Source of the DNA: Diogma glabrata
Taxonomy: Eukaryota > Arthropoda > Insecta > Diptera > Cylindrotomidae
Assembly (NCBI GenBank): GCA_963693315.1
Contig: OY856188.1
Location: 151,527,046-151,591,045, forward strand
DNA: 64,000 bases
Reading direction: 5' to 3'
Shown here: positions 11,181 to 23,764 of the stretch, piece by piece
Position numbering within the stretch: the stretch's first letter is position 1
How the letters are laid out: every line of letters starts with the position of its first letter
Program-made: the position numbers and the translations under genes
Notes under the pieces: generated by a model
Databases searched by the model: none
Told to the model about the DNA's origin: nothing
The model's input: the letters and a program-made list of their open reading frames with translations, nothing else

Positions 11181-12307
11181 CCAAACCACAACAAATTAGT
11201 AATTCCATAACCATCATACATCCACATTTTTTTCCATATCTTGAAAACACCAATAAACCAATAAATTAATTTTCTATTTGAGCTGACCTATATTATATTT
11301 AACCTATAAGCTAACCTATATCGAAACCAAGGTTAACTCCTACAGAACAACAACTATATTTGCTATCCTATGACAAAACAAAATTAGGCTTATTCTATTA
11401 CAAAAACAAAATTGTTAAACATACAAAATAAATTAGTTACACTAATACAACAAGACAGCCTTTAACACGGCGGCTTTTTATATGTGGCAAGGACTTATAA
11501 AATTTAAATTTCTGCCTCATCCACAAGCTCTATAATTTAATCAAAAACCTAGTACCAATTTTCTCGAATTTGATAAACTGTATGCCTTAACCACAGCAAC
11601 ATTTCATCAATTTCGGACGTATTAGCATATGTTTTCTAAAGCTTTCTAGCAAAAGTTAACAACATACTGCAATAACCGTATAACTTAAAACCTTTATACT
11701 AACAAAACACCTAAACAATAGCTTAGTTTTTTACACAAAACAATCATGTACCTGTATCTGCATCACGATACGTATTTTAATGCAAGGTCTTACAACTTCA
11801 CCTTTAATCTGATGAGTGCCTTGTCAAAAACCGATTATGAAACAACAAAACACATTTAAACACGGCATAAATACTTAGCCTCGATATCTACTATGGTAGT
11901 GTTAAGGGCTTACAATTCTGCCTTACACACCAGTATATATCGAAACTACAAAAATCATTCTGAACATATATACCTCTATTTATATTTTAGCTCTACGTAC
12001 AATTTTCCAGTTACTAATTTCTGGAACTAAACATCAGGTTTCCTCAATTCTTGACTATCATAGTCAACTCTAAGCATTACCAATAATATATACTACGTAT
12101 AATTAAGCTAATCGAATACGAGACATACACGTTTATACTAAAAAAAATTTACATAAATCCTAACTAGAATTAAACCGAAACTTAGAAAACCCACATAAAT
12201 CTTAACTATTAAACAAAATTTAAAGCAAGAGAAAAATATACAGTGTAACGATCATCTAATATTTTATGTCCACCATACTATGACATTGATTTATTCTTGA
12301 CTAATGA
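11181..12307 (-). other. Gypsy-1 non-coding region between pol and the 3' LTR
   Basis: About 1.1 kb without a supported ORF. It may be the remains of an env-like region or a long 3' untranslated region. I see no transmembrane or signal-peptide-bearing frame. Confidence 0.5.
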
Positions 12308-15300
12308 TCAACTCGGACTCCTTTCACAATATTTTCGTATGTCGTTTGCATGAAATCGACCTATGACTTTACCGTTTAATTGTTCTAACAGGTAAGTGTA
12401 ACTACCGAGCTTTTCGCGGACGCGACATTTTTCGTATTGAGGTGCAAGTTTGGCACTAAAATTATCCGGTGCACATGACTGTCGAAAAGCCCTTCTCAAC
12501 ACTACCTCTCCAGGGTCGTATATTATCGGTTTCGTCCTGATATTATATTGTGATGAATATTTTGTATATGCCTTTTTAAGATTTTTCCTCACAACATCGA
12601 AGATAGAACTCATTATTTTTCCTTTATCCTTCACATCTTCTTTAGTGGAAACGTTGGTAAAGCCGCGACCACCTTCGAGTTTCATCTGTTTACCAAAATT
12701 TACGTAATATGGAGAAAAACCTATAGAGGAATGCTCTGAACTCCTAATTGCACAAGCAATCTTTGAGACATAATGGTCCCAAATACGTTGATCTTCATCT
12801 ATATATGCCCTAATACTAGACAAAACTACCCGATTAATTCTTTCAGCTGGATTATGTTGGGGATGGTAAACTGCATTAAATTGTGGATTCACCTGATAGG
12901 ATTTAAGAAAATTTTGAAATTCTTTCGACGTAAACTGCGAACCATTATCTGCAATTATCCGGGATGGTACTCCAAATAACAAAAACAAATCGTCCTCTAA
13001 ATACTTTATGACCGACTTGCTATCAGCCCTCCGCATTGGCTTGAGTAAGCAAAATTTTGAAAATATGTCTACCACCACTAAAATATATTTATTTCCATTC
13101 TTTGAACGGGGAAATGGTCCCAAAAAATCGATTGCCACTACATCCCATGGTCCTTCGGTTTCTTTTTGAATACCCATTGGTACTTTATTCCGCACATTTG
13201 GATGTTTGTTTACTTGGCATTGTTCACAAGTTCGTATATAATGACGAATGTCTCTTTCCATATTGGGCCAGTAATATTCATTTTGTATTTTCTGCAGGGT
13301 CTTTCTTACACCTAAATGAGCTCCCATTGGATCATCATGAAACCTTTTTAAAATTTTATCTCGGAGCCTTACCGGTATCAAAACTTTCCAAGAATTTGCT
13401 CTATTATATTTATCCATGCGATACTTTAGGATCATCTGGTCTTTTACCACAAACGCCGGAAACTTCTTTGGACTCTTAACTATCTTCTCTCGTAATGCAA
13501 TGTACTCATCATCATAATCTTCTGGACTACTGCTAAATTCAATTAAATCAACAGATCGCGAAAGTGCATCTGCTACTACGTTCAACTTTCCTTTTCTATG
13601 GAGAAGCTCAAAATCGAATTCCTGAAGTTTTAATGCCCAGCGCGATAAACGTGAACTTGGGTCCTTTATATTCCGCAGCCACGTTAAGGAAGAATGGTCC
13701 GTTATAACCCTAAAACGAACACCTTCAATGTAGTTCCTGAATTTTTTAATCGCCTCTATAACTGCTAAACACTCCCTTTCTGTTGTTGAGTATTTTCTTT
13801 GAGCTGATGATAGTTTGGAGGACATGTATGCTATTGGTTTTTCTTCCTAACCCTCACCTTGAGTTAAAACGGCTCCAATACCAACGTCAGAAGCATCAGT
13901 TTGTATCGTAAACAATTTAGTAAAATTTGGGCTAACTAAGATTGGTGAACTTACCAGTGCAGTCTTCAATGTTATAAAAGCATTATTCGCTTCCGTGGAC
14001 CATTCGAACTTTTTTTTAGATTTTGTCTTCAACAAATCGGTCATCGGAGCAACTAGTTCTGCAAAATTTTTAATAAACCGTCTGTACCAATTTGCCATTC
14101 CAATTATGCGTCGTAAATCTTTTATGGTTTTTGGCGGAGAAATATCTAAAATAGGGTTTATCTTTTCGGGATCCATACGTAATCCATCTTCATCTAAAAT
14201 AAATCCGAGATACTTTAACTGCTTAGCACAAAATTTGGATTTCTCCGAACTGATAGAAAAACCACCTTTCCTTAATCTATCTGCAATAATCTCCAGTAAT
14301 TGTATATGATGTTCAAATGTATCTGTCGTTATAATGATGTCGTCTATATAAACAAAAACGTTTGGCTCTAAGTCATTTCCTATGCATTGATCTAACGCCT
14401 TACACAAGGTCTGTGCGCTGTTACAAAGGCCAAATGGTAACCGTTTAAAATGAAAATGACCTCTGCCAGCCACATTAAACGCTGTTTTATGCCGTGAATC
14501 TTCCTTTAGTTCTACCTGCCAAAACGCATCTGAAAGATCTATAGATGAAAGATATTTGGTTGCTCTTAGTTGTCCTAATATTCTGCCAATATTTGGAAGC
14601 GGGTACGCATCTTTTACCGTCACCCCATTTAGCCCTCTTGCATCCAAACAGAGTCGTACCTTACCACTAGATTTTCTTACTACAACTAATGGATTAGCCC
14701 ATTCGCTTTTAGCTTCTTCGATCACCCCAAGTTTCAGCATCCTATCCAATTCTGCATCAACCTCCTTCTGAACATATGGTGACAATGGATAAGGTCGTCT
14801 AACAATTGGTTTGCAGTTTGGGTCTGTCTCGATTTCATGTTTTATGAAATTTGCACAACCGAGGAAACCCTCCTTCGTCGCATCAAACCTTGCAATCGTC
14901 TTCTCTAAATATCTAACTTCTGCATTTGCTAGCCTGATTCTATCCGTTACTGTGTCGATCGCATCGCAAGTATAACTAGACTTACAAAATTGTGGACGTA
15001 TACCAAAGGTGTTCCAGAAATCCATACCGAGTACTAACTCTTTGGTGATTGATGGTATCACTAACGTTGAAACTAATGCAATTTTATCAACAACCTTAAA
15101 AGGTATTAAAACTTTGTAGACAGCTTTGTGTACGGTACCATCTGCAGTTCTAATCGCACAGTCGTCTATTTGCCGATTCAATTTTAATCGCGAGATTAAT
15201 TCGAGGCTACCTTTACCTAAAACAGTGCAACTTGCACCAGAGTCCAACAATCCCTTAAGTTTGTGACCAAGGATCTCAACCTTAAGGTATGGTCGCGTAT

Positions 15301-15390
15301 CTCTATTTAAATTTATGATTTCTGGTATGATTTTTATTTCTTTAAATGACTGATTCTCAAAACTATTATTAAAATTTGAAACCTTTGAAT
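12308..15390 (-). pseudogene. pol: Gypsy-1 pol (protease, RT, RNase H, integrase) with one in-frame stop
   Basis: The polyprotein replicates the element. The frame is open just after the gag stop and is in the -1 frame relative to gag, as expected for frameshifted gag-pol. Protease: LLDSGASCTVLG (about 15250). RT: LPFGLCNSAQTL and catalytic YIDD in VFVYIDDIIITT. RNase H: TIQTDASDVGIGAVL. Integrase: an HHCC zinc finger ending CEQCQ, then DDE residues in AIDFLGPF, ADNGSQF and HNPAERINR. A TAG at 13847-13849 lies right after the first RNase H motif; the frame resumes without a shift (EEKPIAYMSSKLS) and runs to 12308. Apart from this stop every catalytic motif is present, so it is either one disabling mutation or a sequencing error. 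Confidence 0.93.
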
Positions 15391-17208
15391 CTACGAAAGA
15401 GGAGCGGCTTCTGAAACTTCTCCTTCTCCATTCCCGTTTCCCGACTGGTTCAATCCTTGTTGTGGTACCGTCACTGAAACTGGTTCTCTATTTTGCAATG
15501 GTGTGTTTTTTACAACCTTAAAATTCCTGTGATTTTGACATGACTTTGTGGTAAAACCACTTGTACCGCAATAATAACAAAATACTTTTATTTGAGGTCT
15601 GCGACAATTTTTAAAAGTATGACCTGGCCTATCACAATTCCAACATGACGTTGAAACCGAAGAATAAGTGTTATTCCTATTTGTTTGACGATTTGGCTCT
15701 CTATGTCTAGAAAAATGTCTGTTTTCGCTTCTTGTATCACCGTAATTTCTTCTTTGACTGGATTCGTCATAGTTGGTACTGTTTATATTTCTTTGTTGTT
15801 CTACACTAAATAGTCCTCTACGCTGATCTTGTCCTCTATCATTTCCATCCTTATTACCAAATATACGCCGACCCAAGTTATCTACATTGCATCTTTCTCT
15901 GTTAAATCTAAAGTCATCTCCTTTAGAGCTATGTTTGGGAAAACAAGAAGGCTCAACAAAAACTTCATTCGAAAACTGATTTGCGTTTAGTCTCCTTCTC
16001 ACCAATAATTTAGCTTCATCTAAGCGTCGGCAGAGATCTACTAATTGATCGAGTGTTTCTACAGTGGTTGTTGCCAAATGGAAAGCGTACTCAGGTAGCA
16101 TATTTTTCCGAACTACATACATTTTAAACGTTTCATCTAACGATGGTTCGACTCTCTGGAAAAGTGTTTTCATATCGGCTATGAAATTTGAGAATGGTTC
16201 ATCTTTACCTTGAACTCTGTTGTTCATCTCTTCCCTTAAAAAAAAATTATAGTTTCTGGGGAGAAACTCTCGTTTTGCCCCTTCTACTAGGCTGTCCCAA
16301 TCTCGAAAATCGTTTATATTGCCCCAATACCATTTTTCAGCTTTACCTGTGAACAAATAATGTGCATTTACAAGCAATTGCTCTGAAGTGACGCATTCAC
16401 CTCTTGCGTAAATCCTGACCCTGGACAAAAATTCATTTAGAGAAAGACCTTGTCCGTCTCCACTAAAAACTACTTTCCACCTATGCAAGTTAACAGGGCG
16501 ATTTCTCATTTCTTGGTCAATATTAAGGTTTTCCATCGGCTTTTGTATATCGCAGTCTTCTACGTAAGGTTTGTATAAAATGCTAGGTACTGGTAAATGT
16601 TGCGAATTGTTTTGAAAATTGTCCTGCACTGTTAATCTACTCATGCCTCTACCACGACCCATTGGAGTTTTTGGAAGAGTTTCTCCGTTTCCAGTAGACT
16701 GAGAACTATCACGTGAAGTGGATGGAGCTGAATGAAGATTTGACTCGTTTGTCAAATTATTTTGGTTTTGTCTTGGCTGGCTACTACTTTCCAAATCCCG
16801 TAAACTCATATTGGAAATAGTTAAGTATAATTCTTCAAATTTAAATAAAATGTTATCCGTATCACAAAATTTTTCCGAGTCTATTCTATTTAGCCGGTTA
16901 ATCCACGCAGCTAATCTAGATTTTAGTTGTTGAAGACGATCCCAGTTTTTTAGTTGAACCGCTTTGGTATAACTTTCTTTAAGATTTATTAAGGCTAGTT
17001 TTGAACTACAAATTTCGTCCACAGCACTTAACGACGTGGTCACAGGAGTTTTTTGCTCTCCTCTTATTTCCTTTCCTAATGCCACCCTGATGGCTTTAGT
17101 TTCCTCCCTATTAGACGATAATCCTATGATGTTCCGAATATGTAACTCGTACTTAAGTTCATCTGGTTCCAAATGAATTGGGTCAAAATCAAGCACCGTA
17201 TGTCCCAT
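15391..17208 (-). CDS. gag: Gypsy-1 Gag
   Basis: 605 residues, starting MGHTVLDFDP with ATG at 17206-17208. The central part (about residues 240-400) is a retrotransposon gag/capsid domain, with LNEFLSRVRIYARGE and KAEKWYWGNINDF. The C-terminal third is Asn/Arg-rich and ends in two zinc knuckles: CWNCDRPGHTFKNC is a proper CCHC, but the second, CYYCGTSGFTTKSC, has Phe in place of His. It packages the element RNA in a virus-like particle. The frame is intact. Pol follows in the -1 frame immediately downstream. Confidence 0.9.
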   Translation of the reverse strand: MGHTVLDFDPIHLEPDELKYELHIRNIIGLSSNREETKAIRVALGKEIRGEQKTPVTTSLSAVDEICSSKLALINLKESYTKAVQLKNWDRLQQLKSRLAAWINRLNRIDSEKFCDTDNILFKFEELYLTISNMSLRDLESSSQPRQNQNNLTNESNLHSAPSTSRDSSQSTGNGETLPKTPMGRGRGMSRLTVQDNFQNNSQHLPVPSILYKPYVEDCDIQKPMENLNIDQEMRNRPVNLHRWKVVFSGDGQGLSLNEFLSRVRIYARGECVTSEQLLVNAHYLFTGKAEKWYWGNINDFRDWDSLVEGAKREFLPRNYNFFLREEMNNRVQGKDEPFSNFIADMKTLFQRVEPSLDETFKMYVVRKNMLPEYAFHLATTTVETLDQLVDLCRRLDEAKLLVRRRLNANQFSNEVFVEPSCFPKHSSKGDDFRFNRERCNVDNLGRRIFGNKDGNDRGQDQRRGLFSVEQQRNINSTNYDESSQRRNYGDTRSENRHFSRHREPNRQTNRNNTYSSVSTSCWNCDRPGHTFKNCRRPQIKVFCYYCGTSGFTTKSCQNHRNFKVVKNTPLQNREPVSVTVPQQGLNQSGNGNGEGEVSEAAPLS

Positions 17209-18356
17209 TAAAGTTTATATCAACACAAAAAAGCAAAGTTTACATCCCCAACAAAATACCAAAAAAATTATTACAAACTTGCGAGAGAAGGCAAAAAACG
17301 TTTTCAGTTTATTAAATTTTTCAAAAGTTAAACAATTACCATAAATGCGATCGTGAAAGAATATAAAATCAACCAACCAAAATTCATATTTTTGTAGAAT
17401 AGATATAAATCAAACAAATCAAATTAGAACCAAAATTTATATTTTTGTGTAATAACCTTTATCATTTATTTTAATATATATATATAGTCAATGGTTATTT
17501 ATCAATATTAGAATTTATTTTTTCTTTATATCAACATACCATTATGATGCGCCATTTTTAGTCATTTATGATTTTCCGCTGACCTTCAGGAACCACAAAT
17601 TGACAGGCTATTTTTATTCCTGTTCCTTCCTTCTATTTCTATTTTTTTTTTTTTTTTTTTTTTTTTCTTTTTTTTTATTTTACGTTACATGCCCAACATT
17701 TATTATTTTTCTTTTGCTTTTCACACTAATTTAAATCACCACAAAAGTAAATTACTATATATGTTTATCGAATTACAAAACCACAAATACAATAACCAAG
17801 ACGAAAATAACATCACTTAAACTAAATTAGGACAATCACTGTTTTTTTTTTTCTCTTTTATTTTAAACCTTCCACCATAACCAAAAAAAATACATGAAAT
17901 TAACTAGAAATTTGGAATTAATTGTGTTTTTTTTTTTTTTTTTTTTATCTTCAGACCACCAAGCATGCAACTTAATTTATTTATTTAATATTTATTTAAT
18001 TTAATTTATTATTTATTTATTTATCTATTCTTAAACAAAACACAAAATTAATTTTTTTTTTTAAACCGACTAACATAAACACAAAATAAAGATAAATTAA
18101 TTTTAATTAGGACACTCACTAAAATTTTTTTTTCTTATTATTATTTCACCATAACTAATCCTAATTCGTTTAAGTTTAACTCATCACCAAGCATGCACTT
18201 AACCTAAAAATTAACTAACACTAATATATCCACATAAAACACAAAAAAAAAAATTTTTTTTCTTTTCACAAAACCAAAAATGAATCTCATCCACGTGGCA
18301 CTTCCAGTAAAGATGTTGTTGTTTCTGGTTGAAGTCTCCCCGCAAGGGATGCCAAA
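17209..18356 (-). other. Gypsy-1 leader between 5' LTR and gag
   Basis: 1.15 kb, A/T-rich with several long homopolymer runs and no ORF. Next to the LTR, on the minus strand, TGGCATCCCTTGCGGGG (18338-18354) is in the position of a tRNA primer-binding site, starting 2 nt inside the LTR edge. I could not match it to a particular tRNA. Confidence 0.6.
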
Positions 18357-19922
<1,566 letters not shown>

Positions 19923-20040
19923 TCAATAGTGTCGACTGTCGGCACTTGTCGAAACATTTTAATATAAATTAAAAACTAATAACACTTGTTTTTATATTTC
20001 GCAAATATGTTTTTATTTTTATTTTCTAAAAATTTTTGCT

Positions 20041-20074
20041 CAATGCATTTCGGCTTACGCCATTATCAAGAGCG
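20041..20074 (-). other. Candidate degenerate hammerhead-like motif, PLE-2
   Basis: The minus strand reads GATAATGGCGTAAGCCGAAA: a 3-bp GGC/GCC stem with GTAA loop, preceded by TTGATAA (compare the core CUGAUGA) and followed by GAAA. The identical motif is in PLE-3. The core differs from consensus, so activity is doubtful. Confidence 0.4.
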
Positions 20075-20254
20075 ATTCAAAAAGTTTATGAAGAAAAAAT
20101 TTTGATTTGAATCAAAAATAAAATGTAAAATGAATAACTAGATTAAATAATTTATATAAACAAATTGTTAAAACATTTAATTAAAAAGTAGGTAATTTTT
20201 CTTATTTAATTGGTTGATAATGGAAATACCATAAATTTGTTGATTTAATAGTTT

Positions 20255-22160
20255 CTAAAAATGATGACCGAAAAATAGATCCGGATTTGTCAAAGGAGAA
20301 CAAATAACGTCGGTTTGAGAATTTAGTAAATTTTTGTTAAAGTGCATTGCTTTACGTATTTCAAAAGCTTCCAAAAGGTCAAGTTTAAGACCTTTCGTTT
20401 CATATTGTAAAATTTGAATATTGTTGTTATTTATAAAATTACTAGTATGATTTTCCTCAATTAAATGATTAGAAAAGGTGGAAGATGTTTGTCCTACTCT
20501 TAAAATACGAAAATGTTCAGCACATCGAACATGAAACGGACGACCTGTCTGTCCAATATAGATTGCATCACAGTCAGAACAAGATAGTTGATAGACTCCA
20601 GATTTTGAAAACTTACTTAATTTTTGTTTATTATTTACAAGAAGATTTTGAAGGTTATGATTATTATAATAAGCACAACTTAAATTTGTATGTTTTGAAA
20701 TTTTGTTTCCTAATTTTTGGCTTAAATTACCTGTGTAAAGTATTTTACGCCATAATTTTGTTTCAAGGACGGGGTTTGAATAAATTAAATTATAAGAAAT
20801 CTTTTTTAATTTCTTACGTAAAATTTTGTTAACTAATCTAGGATTATATCCATTATTAAGAGTTATGTTCGAAATAACATTGAATTCCTTTTGAAAATTA
20901 GCTGCGGAAAGAGGGACTTTTATAAGTCTATCAACCAATGCATGAATGGCTGAATGTTTTATATTTGACGAATGATTAGAAGTAGAGTGTATAATAGAAT
21001 CTGTACATGTTGGCTTACGATAAATATTAAAAGAGAATTTAGAAAATGAATGACTTATACTTATATCAAGAAAATTGATGCAATTTTCGACTTCTTTTTC
21101 GATTGTAAATTTAATAGAAATATGTTTATTATTAATTATTTCAAGAAACGACTCTAATTCTAAATCAGTTCCAGTCCAAAGACAAAGAATATCACCAACA
21201 CAACGATACCAAAATAAAACATGACTAGAAAGTGGAATTGATACATCTAAAATTACGATCTCAAAAAAGTTCATAAAAATTTCTGCCAAAAGTGGGGACA
21301 AAGGAGATCCCATTGGTAGTCCGTCTGTGAATTTATAATATCTATTATCAAAACAAAAGTAATTTTGCTCTACACAAGTTTTATACATCATGCGGAGAGC
21401 TCATTTCGAATGTCATCAGATTGAACGGAATCATTAATAATTTTGAATACAACAGTATTTAGAACGTTAATAGGAATAGATGTAAATAAGCTGGTTACAT
21501 CAAAGGAAATTAATTTTGAAGATGAAGGAACAACAATATTTTTTATTTTGTCAATAAGGTCAATTGAATTTTTAACAGAATAATGTGAGAAAAAGTTTGT
21601 ATGTTCAATAAAAAGTTTGTTAAATTTTTGACAAAGTTTATAAGCTGGTGCATTGCAATATGAAACTATAGGTCTGATAGGCATAGTTAATTTATGTAGT
21701 TTGGGTAATCCGTAAAGGACAGGAGCAGAAGGGTTCATTAATTTGAAACGAAAAGCAGTTTGTGGTGGGATTAGTTGTATACATGACGAGAGACATTTAG
21801 ACACATTAATCTTAAATTTACTCGTGGCGTCAGAGCGTATAAATACTGCTCAACTATCACTAATAAAATCAAAATTTTTTTCAGAATAAAGATTTTCTGA
21901 TAAAATTACTATGGTATTTCCTTTATCTGCCTTACATAAAACTGAACTTGTGTCTAAAAGTTTAGTTTTTATATTATTAACCAAAAATGAATTTTTTATA
22001 TCAAAATTATTTAAATTAGAAAAATTTAGATGAAACCTGATATCTTCAGCACAGATAGATTAAAAATTATTTCTGTTGATGTTACAGCTAGCTGATGTTC
22101 CAGAGAGAGCTACATCAATATCCACTGCTAATGATAAGTGGCTTTTAATTTTATTAGTAT
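20255..22160 (-). pseudogene. Penelope-like RT + GIY-YIG endonuclease (PLE-2)
   Basis: Reading in the minus direction: an N-terminal KADKGNTIV motif near 21930, then a TGA near 21850. Frame 21804-21388 has VLYGLPKLHKL and KLISFDVTSLFTSIP. A frameshift follows near 21390. Frame 21391-20255 (378 codons) has DGLPMGSPLSP, FWYRCVGDILCLW, INFLDISI and the GIY-YIG segment GVYQLSCSDCDAIYIGQTG with FHVRCAEHF. The usual YVDD catalytic box reads CVGD: the first catalytic Asp is replaced by Gly. This alone should abolish RT activity, independent of the stop and frameshift. Confidence 0.85.
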
Positions 22161-22430
22161 TGTAATAAACTTCGTCCAGAATGGGTTAATTTAATTTAAT
22201 CATAAATAACCAATACGTTCTGCCTAAATGTTTTCTACATTCAGACTATGGCAAAGATGAATTAAAAGTTAACTCCCTTTAACTAATACAAGTTGCATAA
22301 ATTAATGTAAATTAAATTTTTACATTAATGAATTAAAAGGAGGGGTGGCCTATTGTTTCTAGAAAGGCCTATTGTTTCTAGAAAGACCTATTGCTCAATA
22401 ATCGAAAAGAACCAACGAAGAATCGTTACA
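22161..22430 (+). repeat. Gypsy-2 5' LTR, internally deleted
   Basis: 270 bp against 626 bp for the 3' LTR. The first ~190 bp and the last ~50 bp match the 3' LTR. The middle is missing and in its place CCTATTGTTTCTAGAAA is duplicated. Confidence 0.9.
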
Positions 22431-22459
22431 GTGGTGTCAGAAGTGGGATTATTGAAACA

Positions 22460-23764
22460 ATGGTCAGGACAGTAAATATTAGTGATCTCAGCCAGACCCA
22501 GTTGAAGGATGATTTAAGAAAAGGAATGCTCCAATCCATGGAACGAAGGCAGAACTTGCATTCCGGCTGCGTAAAGTTTTAGAAGAAGCAGGCCAAAACA
22601 CAGAGGTCATAGAAATAGAGCCGGAGGAAGCTCCAGTTCAGAATGCCCCAGCAATTGATCCGATGATGGTGTTGATGAAAGAAATGATGGACCGACAAGA
22701 GAAACAGGCTGCAGAACAAAAAGTTCTGGCAGCAGAACAAAAAGCAGAGCAACAACAACAACTTGCTGAAATGATGGCCCGACAAGAAAAACAGGCAGCA
22801 GAACAAAAAGTAGAGCAACGACAACAATTTGCTGATATGATGGCGAAGCAAGAAAGTCTACGTGAAGTAATTGAGTCACGTATATCCAGTGAAAGAGGTG
22901 AAAATCAACAACATGGAAAGGGAGCTGCGGAAAGTTACCGAAGAACATGAAGAGAAATTACGCAATCTTTCGAGTGAATTCCGCCAAGAAATAGCGCAAG
23001 TGAAGTCAGGTAACATGATCAATCCATCAACTAGTTCAGCTCCAGCTAGAGTGAAAATACCCGCATTTGATGGATCTACATCGTATCAGATATTTAAGAT
23101 GTAATTTGAGATAGCAACAACTGGGGTTGATCTCCAGCAAAAAGCAAATGCGCTTATATTGGCATTGAAGGGACCTGTTGCTGAAATTCTATAGACATTA
23201 TCAGCGACAGAACGTGATTACAGCAAGCTAATGGAGGCCTTAGAAGTAAGATATGGGGAAAGTCATATGCAAGCTCTCCATCGCATGCAGCTCAAAACAC
23301 GAAAACAAGGAGTCAGCGAAACTTTGCAAGAATTAGGGGCTGACATTGTGAGACTGGTTAATCTGTCATATCCGAACTATAACGCTGAACATCGAGACGA
23401 GCTGGCAGCTGATACATTTATCAATGCTCTTCGAGATGTACAAATGAGAAATCAGCTGTATCTAAGCGGAAAGAAATTACCTGCAGAAGTCTTAGCATTA
23501 GCCCTACAAATGGAAGTTGGAAAAAGAGCGTATGGCTCAGATAGGGTACGTAAGATGGAAGTTGCTGAAGAGCCATTAAAAGCAGCGCTAGATAAAGTGA
23601 TCATGCGTGTTAAAAATTTGGAAGATAAACCTGAACGAAATCAACGAAGTAGATCTAGCAGAGTAAGATGCTGGAACTGTGGAAAGTTGGGGCACATCCG
23701 AAGAGAATGTAAATGGGAGCCGCACCCGGAAGACAGATGCCGCGTTTCGGATTCGGGAAACTAG
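22460..23764 (+). pseudogene. gag: Gypsy-2 gag with SAP-like N-terminus, coiled coil and zinc knuckle
   Basis: ATG at 22460. The first ~50 codons (LSQTQLKDDLRK, then after a frameshift near 22535 KAELAFRLRKVLEEAG) look like a SAP DNA-binding motif. A Gln/Glu/Lys-rich coiled coil follows, with KQAAEQKV repeated. Then come a capsid-type region (VRYGESHMQALHRMQ, LYLSGKKLPAEVLALALQ) and a CCHC knuckle, CWNCGKLGHIRREC, near 23670. Stops at 23102-23104 (TAA) and 23191-23193 (TAG) stand where Gln codons are expected, which fits C-to-T transitions. The protein cannot be made in one piece. Confidence 0.85.

Noticed and set aside
11181..12307. env gene in gypsy-1
   Set aside because: No open frame of useful length, no signal peptide or transmembrane segment on the minus strand.
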